From Tricholomella constricta (taxonomy: Eukaryota; Basidiomycota; Agaricomycetes; Agaricales; Lyophyllaceae), in NCBI GenBank assembly GCA_013368375.1, contig JAACJP010000014.1, forward strand, positions 744,001 to 808,000: a DNA stretch of 64,000 nt. The letters are read 5' to 3'. The notes under the pieces are model-generated. The model was not told where the DNA came from. It did not search any database and saw only the letters and a list, made by a program, of their open reading frames with translations. How positions within the stretch are numbered: position 1 is the first letter of the stretch; every line of letters starts with the position of its first letter. Positions 45,004-55,093 of the stretch are shown in pieces. The translations under genes and the position numbers were made by a program.

Positions 45004-46404
45004 ACAGTCTCGTTGGCCGTGCCCCGTGCTTCCGCACCCTTTGCAGGAGTGGATGTAACGGCAGGAAGCAGTTGAGAAAGGGCACGTCCTCCCGACGTCG
45101 TTGAATCTGTGGCAGACTTCCGATTTGCTTCCGTCGATCTTTCTTCCCCCGGCCCGGCCACGCGAGCTTGATCCCGGTTTGGTTCCGCTTCCGCTGCCAG
45201 ATACGACCCCGTCGGGAGCGACGATGGCAGAATGGAATCGGGAGAAAAGGTGGAAGTCGGTGAGGAGGTGGCGTTGACCGCCCTGGACGAAATTCCTGAT
45301 GGCGATGTCGTACAGGATGATTTTTCGATGGGAAGAGGGCATCTTCGCGGAGAATTCGGATCGGATATACGAACCGTACTCCTTGAGCTCCCTGGCACGG
45401 TGGGGGAAGGCGATTGCAGTCGCCTCCGATACGTCATCCCACGCCGTGGTCCAGTCGTTCGCGGTCTGGATACGCTTGGAGGGTTCTGGGTTGCTAAACC
45501 TGATCTCAGTAGATCCCACGCGTCCAACGTCCTCTTTAGGAGGGAGAACGTGGTGGACTGAGCTGAAGACGGCGTCGACGTTGACAGGCGTGCCGCGGAA
45601 GATGGCGTCCCATTCCCCGGGAGGGATTGTTGGTGGTGCGACTCCTGATATGATGACTTGTCGGCGGACCCAGCCAGGGTCGCGCTCGTAGCGGTAGAGG
45701 AGATCTTGTGTCGCTTGGCAGGACACTCTTCCATCCTGTCGAGCAGCGAGCGCTTCGCTGTGCCATGGGAGGTCAGCGGTGGTGAGCTTTGCGCGTTTTT
45801 CGCCGCTCCTGTAGTCCATGTCATTCTCTCTTCCAGGACCGACATCTGCATCGGACAAGGCTTCAGATCTTGCTCGCTTGGAGCCGATTTGCGAGGCGGC
45901 TTGGATGAGAGCGTTGTCATTGGGCGCGTTGGCAGTGTACTCAATTCAGGGAGTGGCGGTAGTGTCCGCGCGGTTGAGTCCGATTTGTGCACTGTCACCG
46001 CGGCGCCTCGCGGCGTCCGCGAGGATCTCAACGGAATCGATGGTCGAGAGGAACTCGCTGAGGGCGAATTTCCGGGTTTCAGGCGTCCCCCCTGGAAATG
46101 AGTTGACGAAGTCATACGCTTCGAAGACGGTGTTGCCCTTGGTGCTCTTTCCATCCCTGAACTCGGTAATAAGGGCGTCGAGTTTGCTTGCGATGGACGG
46201 CTCGAACTCAAGGCGCCCTGCCAGGTACGAGACCCCTGGTCTGACATTCTCGCGAGTAGAGACGGTGGATCCTCCATTTGCACTGGGCTCAGTGTGGGAC
46301 TGCTCGCTAGTGCTAGTATCGCGTCCGGGCTGATTAACGGGGAGAATTCCCGCATCTCGTCCGGGTTGGTTGATGGAGAAGCTTGCGGCATAATTATCAG
46401 ACAT
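44968..46404 (-). pseudogene. gag-like ORF of the nested YR retrotransposon, one internal TGA
   Basis: Two frames in the same phase (46404-45946 and 45858-44968) are joined by a TGA at 45946-45948. The first begins MSDNYAAS and includes PSIASKLDALITEFRDG. The second includes WVRRQVIISGVAPPTIPPG, WTTAWDDVSEATAIAFPHR and ELKEYGSYIRSEFSAK. It ends with a Cys/His cluster (VCHRFNDVGRTCPFSTASC, CKGCGSTGHGQRDC) suited to nucleic-acid binding. The position before RT and this finger fit an Ngaro-type gag. Confidence 0.7.
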
Positions 46405-46729
46405 AGATTGAGTCGAGACGATGAATTTAATGAAAATTTGTAGGCGACTGAAAACCCAAGGGCCCTAGGCAAACTGTCCGGGGACAGTTGTGAGCGAATC
46501 CCTGAGGATAGTAGTAGAAACGCGGGCTAACCTGGAAGAGGGGGACCGTTGTGGTGAGAATCCCTGGGGATGTCTCAGCGAGGTCGCCCCTACTTCAGCG
46601 AGGTTAGACCCGGAGTGCTCGGTCACGGATGACGAGTTCCCGCGAAACAGACCGAGGGGGAAGCGCGTCTGTGTGCTTCTGTTGACGGTGCGCGGGTGGC
46701 ACGTGCATGGGTAGGGCCCTTGGCGACTC

Positions 46730-49708
46730 TCATTGGACTTGCGTAAACATTTGTTTAAACTCGATAAACGGCGTGCCTATAATCACGTCGTATCGATCAA
46801 AGTTAGCAAGGTCCATGTAAACCTTGCCTTTAAACCCTGGAAGAACGGCTTCCACCGTCGTGCCAAAATTTACTGTGGCCCGACTTCCTTTAGTTCCGAG
46901 CTGGAGGATTAATGGATCCTCCAACGGAAACACTCGAATATCGGCCACTTGAGCGAATGACGGCGTAAGTCCGGTAGTCGTACTCCCGGAATCCCAGAGG
47001 GTCCAAGCCTCATGTCCACCTACGTTAATGTAGGTGACCAGGCACTCCTTGTCCTTTATCGGAACTACGGGACGAGCAATCTTGTCCCTACCCGTCCGCA
47101 CTTTCACTTTACGACTTGGTGGTTTATCATTGCGTTCTTCTGACGCAATGACTTCTGTCATTGCAAACATACGCTCGGTCTCATCGTCCCGAGCATAGTA
47201 TTCATTTTCGTAGACCTCCATATCTACGAACTCATCGCCTTCGTCTTCATTGTCCGCCTCTGTATCAGGGCGTCCATTGTCTCGTCCGTCCGGGTCCTCG
47301 GGAGAAGTATCTTCATCGTCCGCCTCACTTGCTGCGTCAGGTGCCGCTGTACGTGTGGCCCGTAGGAACGCTCGCTGTTTCTTGGGCTGTTTGCAATCTT
47401 TTGCAAAATGCCCTAGTTTCCCACAATTAAAGCACACTTCCCCCGGAGGGTGGTTGTGATGATCGTGGTTTTTGGTTTGATCGTAACGCGGACGATCTCC
47501 CGTCTTCATCGCTGGTTTTTCGACGTGGGGCTTTTGCTCTCCACGTCCCGGTTGATCCTGATACGCTAGCTTGGCGTATGGTTTTTCATTAAGTGCGCCA
47601 TACACACGTCGAGGCCTGTTGAAATTGTTTTGTGGGGTGTTTACTCGCCCCCCATCTGGTTTCCGCATTTGACTCGGTTGACTTCGCTGAGCGGTTATGT
47701 TCCGCTCAAAGTAATCAGCCGTCTTCTGGGTGGCTTGGTGTGCTAAGCCTACCGCTAGGAACTCTTGGGCCGTGTTGATTTCGGGTGATAGCCCGTCATC
47801 GAATAATGCCTTCCGCATCTCACGCGGAAGTGTCTTGAGGAATTTCTCCAGGAACGTCCAATCGTCCGTTCTTGCTGCCATATTCATGGCATGGTCCACA
47901 AGGTCATCATATAAACCTTGTATTCCTTTGCTCGCCGAGTAAGTAACGGCATTAAAGTCGTTACGAGCATCTTGCATGGTTGAGGGTAGCACGAACCGGT
48001 CATACAATCCAAGTACGACGTCTTCAAACGTCCAGAACTGCTTCTCGCGGTTCACATGTATAACGTGGCGATTGTACCACTTTCGAGCTTCGCCATCGAG
48101 AAACTCGGATGTTATCAGAACGCGCTCTTGGTCGCGTTCTTCTCCTCCAAACTGGCTCACTGCCAGCATAACGACGAGGCTCGACAGCCATTCTTCAAGG
48201 TCGCCGAACTTTGCACTTCCACTATAAGTGCCTACGGACTTTGAGTCCGCACGCCGAGATTTCATCCCGTCCGGAAGTGACAGTCGTACCGACAAGCGCT
48301 CGTGCATTAATTGATGCAATCGCTCATGCATCTTAGTTTTATGCTGCTCTCCGGCAGCATGTATTCCATCCGCAATTGATTGACTCCGGCGGATCGGAGC
48401 AGGCATTGAATAGCCTCGAGTCTGAGCTCGGGGCTGCGCATATTCCGCGGGTTCACTTATTCGAACCCGCATGTCTCGACGACTGTTAGCTATCGCTGTC
48501 GAATTATTCTTTTCGACGGCTTCCAATCCAGTTACCAACCCACCATCCGAACCTTGAGTTTGCGAGGCCCATTGCCTCGCCATCTCATCCACAGGCATAT
48601 GTCCTTCAAAGACGACTCCTTGGTCGTCATAATTCGTGAACTTGCTCCGTGATAGATCAGCATTTCTCAGACGCTGGTAAGCGATCCGGTTGTTCCACTC
48701 TTTCGCTAATGGAACACGGCCATCCTTAGCCTCTGGAGGTACTTGAATAGCTGGCACGCTTTCAGTGCCAGCTGGTTGTGAATTCGTGTCCTTACGCTCA
48801 GTGGGTGGGTCTAATGTAGACTCACTAACAGGGGCCCATCGGGAACCTTGTGGTTGCGCAACGTGCTCTTCGCGAGTCATTCTTTCGTGTTTCGCTGCCG
48901 CGGCCCGACGACGATAATCGTCGTCAGATTCTCCTAACTGGCGCGCTTGATGCAGCGCAGATACTGCCATGGCAGCCTCATCAAGAGGCTGGTTCGATCC
49001 AGAGGCCACTACTTGAGGAGTGAAAAGGTCATCCCAACGACCTTTTCCTTTGTTGAGCGGAGCTTTCCTAGGTATAGGAGTCCCAGCGATCGAACTGACT
49101 GCTGAATTCGAAGTTCCCTTAGGGTACTTCTTCCTGTATTCCGTAACTACTACAGACAGCGCTTCCAAGTATCGGTCGGCATACTCCTGTACGACCATTT
49201 CTCCAACGGACTGTGCTCCGGTTGATCATAGAACGAGCCTATCCGCTCGTTCCTCTAGTCGTCTTCGTCGATGTTCGCTAACAACATCGGTGGTGTCCCA
49301 GAATTGCTTCACTTTTAGCGCCAGCAATTCCCTATCGCTGGCTTCTTCTTCATTGGCCTCGGGGTCGGATAAGTCGTCTTCGTCCGACTCCATCTTGACT
49401 ATGCTCAGGGTGGACGCCCCGAACGCTCTACTTGACAGACGGCTGTCTGGCCATCTGCTTCCTGCCGTGGGGCCAGGTCGATGTGACCTGGCCAATTCGT
49501 CGGCCAAGCTCCCCGGCACATTGGTGCTTGCTATCGGCCAAGGTTCCTCCGATTCTAATCCTAGTGTATTCTGCGCTGGTGGACTTTGTCCACCAGCGAC
49601 TGATCTGACTTCCACTGGTTGCAGTGGAAGTTGTGATGGAGGATGCGCTGTGAGCGCATCCTCGAGGACCGGAGTTCGGCTCTTTCCGGATGTGGGAGTT
49701 GGTGTCAT
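46730..49708 (-). pseudogene. gag: Gypsy-2 gag-protease, one internal stop, 3' end displaced
   Basis: The frame begins MTPTPTSGKS (49708), has TGA at 49226-49228, and continues in the same phase from MVVQEYADRYLEALSVV to 46730. Capsid-like region: SAKFGDLEEWLSSLVVMLA, DARNDFNAVTYSASKGIQGL and FLKTLPREMRKALFDDGLS. Zinc knuckle: CFNCGKLGHFAKDC. Protease: AWTLWDSGSTTTGL and YDVIIGTPF, then foreign sequence of the nested element. An acidic stretch (SEADDEDTSPEDPDG) lies between knuckle and protease. Confidence 0.85.
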
Positions 49709-49816
49709 CGGGTGTGGGTCTCGTGGGTTCTTTTGATGATGGGTGTTCTAAATGGAATGTGGTTCTGCGTAACGTCGTGGGTACGCAACAATAGAAAGCA
49801 AGGTAGCTTAAAAAAA

Positions 49817-50037
49817 TGTAACGGGGTTACAAGATTGGGGACCTTGCTGTGCACGCTAGACGTAAGCTTGACAAGTCTGTCGATTGCTACGTATAAGTGT
49901 ACAAGGTCTACTATTTAATTATGTAATGTAAAGGATTAAATAGGCAACACCGGAAGGTGTTGCCAAACAATAGCATAATCGTGTCGATAAGATACGATTA
50001 GATCAGATTAGTCGATAAGATAGTAAGCGCCCTTACA
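49817..50037 (-). repeat. 5' LTR of Gypsy-2
   Basis: This 221-bp copy is identical to 34023-34243 except one base near 49893. The hairpin is at 49943-49964. The adjoining internal bases (a short A run, then GCTACC on the minus strand) do not give a standard TGG primer site. Confidence 0.95.
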
Positions 50038-50164
50038 CACATCTAGACAAAAATAAAAATAAGTGCTGCAGATGTAATTACAAGTACCAGTGATTAGATA
50101 TTGGTTGATCTGAATGTGAAGGGGACTGTCCAAGATGCTAACGTGCGGGAAGTTTACAATAAAG

Positions 50165-51545
50165 TTACGCTGAACCCTGGGCCACACCTGCTCTCCATGT
50201 CTCCATACGACGAGTAGTCTCCTCGACTTTCTTGCGATGGTGTTCCTTTGCGACTGGTGAATTACCCCATAAGAACAGCACCACGTCATCTGCGTCCCAT
50301 GAGGCTTCTACCATTTCCCCATCTCCAGCAGTGGCCTTCTTTCCGCGACCTCCATGACCTCCACGACTTTCACGGATCCCCTGGGATCTGCCGCGCTTCG
50401 TAATGGCGATGGTCCTGTCGTGAATTGATTTTGAAGGTCCCGCCAGTGGTGGCACAGGCTTGGATGGACGAGGGGGGTTGGCGAGTCTCGTGAGGAGGTC
50501 CGTGCCATGACCCCAGTGCTTAACGGCTGCGACACCGTAATTGTAATGGAGTAAGAGGCCCGATGGTTTTGGCTTCCTTGAGCCTGTTTTGAAAGCGGCG
50601 CCAAGGTTGTTTGGAAGGTGGGAATCCTCATTTATAAGCCACTGCAGCGTATAACGGTCGCGAGATGGGTAACTGACAGTTGGGGACATATAGGTTTGAT
50701 GATGTTGCGGATGAACGTCAGTGGTCTCGAGGATATGATTTGGGGTCTAGATATCGGTCGCAAAGTGGAACTTGAATGAGACAAGAAAATGGGGTAAGAG
50801 CATATGTGACAAACTTTAAGGATGACGAGGTCACGATAATCAAAGGATCTATTAATCAGATTAAAGGCAAGGAAACCATTACGGATATCATTGATATCTC
50901 TGAGCGTTGTTACGTTTTCACTGTATTTTGGCCGATTTTCTACAATGAGCCGAAGCCACTGAAGTTCGCCAGAGAAAAAGGGAGACCATCAGATAACGTA
51001 CAAGTAGTAGATGGTAGAACGTACTTCAGAGCCCCGCCTATGAGGGATTATGTGCATGCCGGTAGTATGCGACTCGCGTAGACCCGTCCAAACACAACAC
51101 GGATCGCGCTTCCTTAGATCTTCGCGGAAACGATCCAGGGTCTCTGTCGTTTCAGAAGGGTCATGTGTCCTTTCTCGGACGACTTCAAGGTTGACAGCAT
51201 GCGCGAGATCTTCATTAAACAGATTGCACGTCATAAGTGTGGCGCATAGCGGCGTCTTCAAAGAACACACCTGCATCGTCCTCTCTAACAAAATAGTAAA
51301 TCTCGTGTTCTTCCAGATTTCCATCAGTGTCAATCTCATCCCCACCGCGTTCGGATGCCAACAGGCCTTCAACTCCGAGAACACCAACCCAGAAAGAGGA
51401 GATATTTGAGAGGTTTCAGACACAAAGACTTGATGATGTCTAAAGGGATGTCGAGGTAGAATGAAGAATTTTTGTCTTGCAAAAGGATTAATCGAACATG
51501 GCCCGCTTCGATACTGGGGGTGTCGGACTCAGCAGATGAGGACAT
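50165..51545 (-). pseudogene. HNH_2-type endonuclease-domain protein, copy B, 2-bp frameshift
   Basis: Start at 51545 (MSSSAESDT). Same order as copy A: GHVRLILLQDKNSSFYLDIP, then LLFLGW, after which two bases are missing (near 51383) so that CVLGVEG is lost. The second exon gives TCNLFNEDLAHAVNLEVVRERTHD and the HNH core RDPCCVWTG, GMHIIPHRRGSE. The third gives LRLIVENRPKYSENVTTLRD and INDIRNGFLA. An intron of about 62 bp (GTTTGT...TATCTAG) precedes TPNHILETTD, and the gene ends with LLLHYNYGVAAVKHWGHG and the final MRR-like helix. There is no hAT insertion here. Except for the 2-bp loss it would read through. Confidence 0.72.
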
Positions 51546-51738
51546 AATTCCAGGCAGGTGGCCGTAGTCGAGTCGGGGACTGGTAATGCCGCCTGTTCCG
51601 CGACGAAGCGCACAGCCACAGATAAGCTGCCAGTGCCACGTGCCAAACCGTCGGCGTTCGGCATCCCGACGTCATCACTCTCAGCGTCAAGTCCAACTCT
51701 ACCTCACCAAACCCGACCGCCGGGAGCTCCATAAAGCC

Positions 51739-52245
51739 ATGGCGCACAGCCTCTCCTCCGAATGCACGCCTTTAGAACTCAAATACGACTCATGCTTCAG
51801 CGCCTGGTTCGAGGGCTACCTTGAGCCCGCCGTCGCCGCCTCCGCCTCGCGCACAAAACGCGAGGAATACTCGCGCCATAATGCAGCCATCTTCCAGTAG
51901 AAGTGCGGGAAGATATGGGAGAGCTATCGCGAATGTGTGCATGTATGCACCATTTCCCCCTTTGCTTCCACTCGTGCCTCGGCTGACTGACAACGAACAA
52001 TTTATGGTGCTGGATACAAAGCGGTGAAGGATAAAGGCCTTGATAAGCTCCTCCAACAAGCGCGGGACGAAAACCCGCTCACAGAGCCCCCGCCTCCGCC
52101 AGTGACGCCCTCAGCGGGCCCCACGTCGTCGATAGGCGCGACGAGTGTAGTGGATCCCGATCCCCTCGCACTCCTCGAAGGCGGGACGAACGGCAGAGGC
52201 CCGACATTGTGGGAGGTTAATCTTACCTGTGCCTGGTCATCCTGA
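51739..52245 (+). pseudogene. MDM35: MDM35/TRIAP1-like mitochondrial intermembrane-space protein, internal TAG
   Basis: ATG at 51739 starts MAHSLSSECTPLELKYDSC, a CX9C motif, followed by FSAWFEGYLEP. A second CX9C (CGKIWESYREC) lies at about 51904-51936, then an intron, then AVKDKGLDKLLQQARDENPL. Twin CX9C plus this tail are diagnostic of MDM35/TRIAP1, the partner of UPS/PRELI lipid-transfer proteins. In the same phase TAG stands at 51898-51900 between the two motifs, and no donor site is found that would splice it out. The exact 3' splice is unclear. The gene diverges from HNH copy B; copy A kept only the promoter. Confidence 0.72.
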
Positions 52246-52391
52246 GGTCCCTTCGACGCTACCGCCTCCTCGACGACCGCTGTGGCCTCATTCACCGCCT
52301 TGAGTGTAGGTGCGATCTGAGGATATGACGGGTGATGAGGAAGGATTACTTGGGAGATGGAAAATGTCTGGCTCACCTGTTGCTTGTCCAT
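52002..52391 (-). CDS. short protein, MDEQQ family, copy B
   Basis: The first exon MDKQQ starts at 52391 and ends before GTGAGC. The second (after CCTCAG) reads IAPTLKAVNEATAVVEEAVA and ends GPQDDQAQ before GTAAGA, as in copy A at 21554. The third exon of copy A is not found; instead the sequence is the antisense of the MDM35-like 3' end, so the native end of this copy is unknown. It begins four bases downstream of the stop of the hypothetical gene at 52395 on the same strand. Confidence 0.35.
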   Translation of the reverse strand: MDKQQVSQTFSISQVILPHHPSYPQIAPTLKAVNEATAVVEEAVASKGPQDDQAQVRLTSHNVGPLPFVPPSRSARGSGSTTLVAPIDDVGPAEGVTGGGGGSVSGFSSRACWRSLSRPLSFTALYPAP

Positions 52392-52394
52392 GCT

Positions 52395-53666
52395 TCATTC
52401 CGTCTCCATTTGTGCCTCGGCTACCATCTGTACCTCAACCTTGGCCACCCCCGCCTCTACCCCCGCCTCGACAGGCTCGTCCTCAATTACAGGCACCATC
52501 CCTAAATACTGACTACCGTCATCTACGGGGAGCCGTACGGTACTCGAAACATCTAGGCTATCTAATCCATTCAACAGCTCCCCCTCTCCCTCCTCTTCCT
52601 CCTCGTCTTGAATCATTGTCATACTGTCCTCAGCAACAACAGTGACATCCGACTCCGCGACTTCACCTTCCCGGCGGGCCGCGACGACCAAACCAAATGT
52701 AGAAGACAACGCCGCTGCCCTCGCGAACAAATCCTTGCGCTCCAGAATCGACTTTGCCGCGATTGTGCGCGCTATCAGTCCGGCCGTCGGTGCCAGCACG
52801 CGGACCGGGACTGCAACCACGATGCTGTGACCGGGCTTGACAATGGTTTTGGCCTTGGCCTGGTCGGGCGATGAGGTTTGAGTGGCGTGGATGATGAGGG
52901 TGACAACGATGAGCGCGTTGGGGATGGGGAACGTCGAACGAGAGGAGAGCTCCGGGGGGTCATTGTCGATGTCGATGTCGCTGCCGATGTCAATGTCAAT
53001 GCTGTTGTTGTTGTTGTCCTGGGTGACCTTGAGTGTGGCGCAGGGGAAGGAAGGAAGGTCATTGATGTTGGCGTTGCCGTGCTCGCAAGAAGCTCCGTTG
53101 GCGCCATTCACTGGACTTGCGTCCTCCGAGTTGTGGATGGAGGGGCCGTTACCGTGCTCGCGAGCTCCGTTGGCGCCGTTCCCGAGACCCGCCCCTTCAC
53201 CGTCGGGGCTGGTGTTGGAGCGCTTGGTGATGATGAGGATGGCAGCTGGAGGGGAACGAATATCAATAATAAGGGTGAGCAATGGCAATGACAATTGAGA
53301 AGGCGGTGTGGAGAGAAGAGAACATACCAGCTATGGCTGCACCGAAGACCGCGATGGATGGCACCGCCTTGTACCCAAATTCGAATTCGCTTTGGGCGGA
53401 TGTGAATGCTACCGTCCTCGAGGCGGGGGACTGGTAGAAGCTGGAGGCGATTGACGGGTTCGGATTGGTTGAGAAAGCGAAACACCCGAGGGAAAGGATG
53501 GGGGAGATTGGCGAGGGCGCTGTAGAGGGCGGTGAGCACGACAGCGATGAGGCTGTCTAGGCAGAAGAAGAGGAGGAGGAGGGATGAGGAGGGAGGAGGA
53601 GGGAGGGAGGAGGAAGACAGGAAGGCGGATAAGGGTGATGAGAGACGCGAATACTTTTCTGAACAT
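52395..53666 (-). CDS. hypothetical membrane protein, copy B
   Basis: ATG at 53666 begins MFRKVFASLITLIRLPVFLL. A hydrophobic segment (LFFCLDSLIAVVLTALYSAL) is in a different phase from the ATG, so the 5' end is not resolved. An intron starting GTGTTT near 53488 joins PHPFPR to SPASRTVAF in phase. SEFEFGYKAVPSIAVFGAAIA ends at an intron (GTATGT...CTCCAG). The last exon (about 53245-52395) is fully open: AILIITKRSNT, a second hydrophobic stretch PNALIVVTLIIHA, a Glu run, and SRL-free acidic C-terminus. I do not recognise it. Copy A at 11498 is frameshifted, so this is the better copy. Confidence 0.5.
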
Positions 53667-54137
53667 TATGCTGGTATGTATGAATGAGAGTTGAAAAGAC
53701 GCGGTTTGAGGCTTGTTATAGGCGGGCTGTTCTGAGTTGGAATTTTAATTGCCTGTAAACGGCATCTATTTTAGTTTTGGCTGGGACTAGAGGTTCCTAG
53801 GTTTTGACGGTTTTCTTAAAAGGAAGGCAGTAAAGGGTGGTAAAACAAAAGTTGACGCGACGCGTTTGATGCGACCCGTGAACGCCAGCCACCTCTTGCT
53901 GATGAGTACTTGGTCGTTGAGGCAGTCGCATCAAGATTCCATCTAGTAGTAGTTTATATAAAATCACAATAACTGGAGCGTGCTCAACTACGTCAACCGA
54001 AGGTGAACCGTGCGCGTAGGCTCATGGAGGCCACTGCATTTGGGTGAAGAGAATATGCAAAAGGTTTAGGAAATTGATCAGATAAGAACGATGTCCGTCC
54101 TCAGGTTCCCGTCCAATGCTCACAGGAATGGAAGTCC
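53667..54137. other. intergenic between copy B and the BTB gene
   Basis: The part 53670-53800 is shared with 11388-11497 (inverted) and is the likely 5' region of the hypothetical gene. From 53800 to 54137 I see no gene. It probably includes the 3' untranslated region of the BTB gene. Confidence 0.4.
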
Positions 54138-55093
54138 TCACTCCGGGCTCGATGGTTTCGCCTCCCCTGAAGGGAGGGAAAAGACTTCGCGAACAACATC
54201 CGTAACCATTCCGGAGTCATAGAGGAGAGTCGGGATTGCCTGAACCAACGGTGTTGGTGAGGGTATCCAGAGCTGGGGTGAAGGTGTCCTTGCATTGCGG
54301 ACTCGATGACGCTCCCGCACAGCCTCGCGGGCACGCGCCAGCAACATCGCATTCTCCAACCCAATCCTTCTCGCCTCATCGACACCAATCGACTCCACGC
54401 GCTGGCACAAAGCTTCGAATGCTGGGGCTCTCCAACGGGGAATGTCGTGCTTTTCAGCGAGGACTACCTTTTCGATCGGATCTAATCCACTACAAGCTTC
54501 GATGGCCTCGATTGCGCACTGCCGAACGCGCTCAAAGTCGAATCGACTTGAGATTGATAATAGATCGATCCAGTCGGTAAGATGCTGGGGTTCGTGAGAA
54601 CATAGAGAGCATGGAATCAATGTCACTCGGCCGCCCAGTCGTGTTGGATACATCCTAGCCGTAACAATTTATGAGCATTGTGCCCTTGTGACGCTCTGGG
54701 AGGATGTGCATACCCGTGATAGAAAAAGTCGAGAAGTCGTTCGAATTCTCTGCGGAGCACTCCGGGGAGAGGAATCGGTTTGTTATCATCCATCCCTTCG
54801 GGGCCGTCAAGGCGCGGAGGACACGCGAACATCCAACGAAAGACCTCAGATTCCTGGATCAGAAAGTGGCGATGGACTTTGAACAGTGTGTTTTCCACCT
54901 AGTTATAAGACATGAATGAGCGATTGAATCCTTTCAGTAGAAAGTTCAGACCGACCAGGAAAACAGCCATATCATCGTGGATGTAATACTCTTCGTGACG
55001 AGATGGCAAGTTAGAACTCGGACGAGATGTCATGCGAGACCGCAGATCTTCCATGTCGTCGGAGACGATTGCCGGTCCAGACAGAGGATCCAT
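54138..55093 (-). CDS. BTB/POZ domain protein
   Basis: Three exons give 279 aa with all phases matching: 55093-54956, 54898-54714 and 54654-54138. The BTB core runs YYIHDDMAVFL, VENTLFKVHRHFLIQESEVF, KPIPLPGVLRREFERLLDFFY. The following helical part has LTDWIDLLSISSRFDFERVR and LDPIEKVVLAEKHDIPRW, as in the large Agaricomycete BTB family. BTB domains mediate protein-protein contacts; the partner is unknown. Introns start GTCGGT and GTATGC. The 5' exon and its upstream region are repeated in tandem behind the start (54994-55990), so these extra copies could supply alternative 5' ends. Confidence 0.8.

Larger units (their letters stand above)
41785..46775 (-). mobile_element. nested Ngaro/DIRS-like tyrosine-recombinase retrotransposon (about 5 kb)
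   Basis: Minus-strand order is gag-like (46404-44968), RT-RNase H (about 45003-43169), and tyrosine recombinase (43172-42165). There is no aspartic protease, DDE integrase or LTR pair. No methyltransferase lies between RNase H and recombinase, which favours Ngaro over DIRS. It splits Gypsy-2 protease between IIGTPF (near 46770) and VRANNVVLDF (near 41780). No TSD is obvious, as expected for YR elements. Two degenerate direct repeats stand at its 3' end. The exact ends are approximate. Confidence 0.82.
34023..50037 (-). mobile_element. Gypsy-2: complete 16-kb Ty3/Gypsy element containing a nested YR retrotransposon
   Basis: LTRs of 221 bp at 34023-34243 and 49817-50037 differ at one base seen (G/A near 34100). 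CACAT flanks both ends (34018-34022, 50038-50042). Joining the flanks gives a sequence matching the uninterrupted copy at 8886-8945. On the minus strand the order is gag-protease (49708-46730), nested element, rest of the gag-pol joint, pol (41274-37732), an extra ORF (37651-34748), purine tract AAAGGGGGGTA and 3' LTR. Without the nested part it would be about 11 kb, long for Gypsy because of the extra ORF. Confidence 0.95.

Noticed and set aside
49740..49816. standard tRNA primer-binding site next to the Gypsy-2 5' LTR
   Set aside because: The sequence after the LTR on the minus strand starts with a T run, not TGG; priming mode left open.
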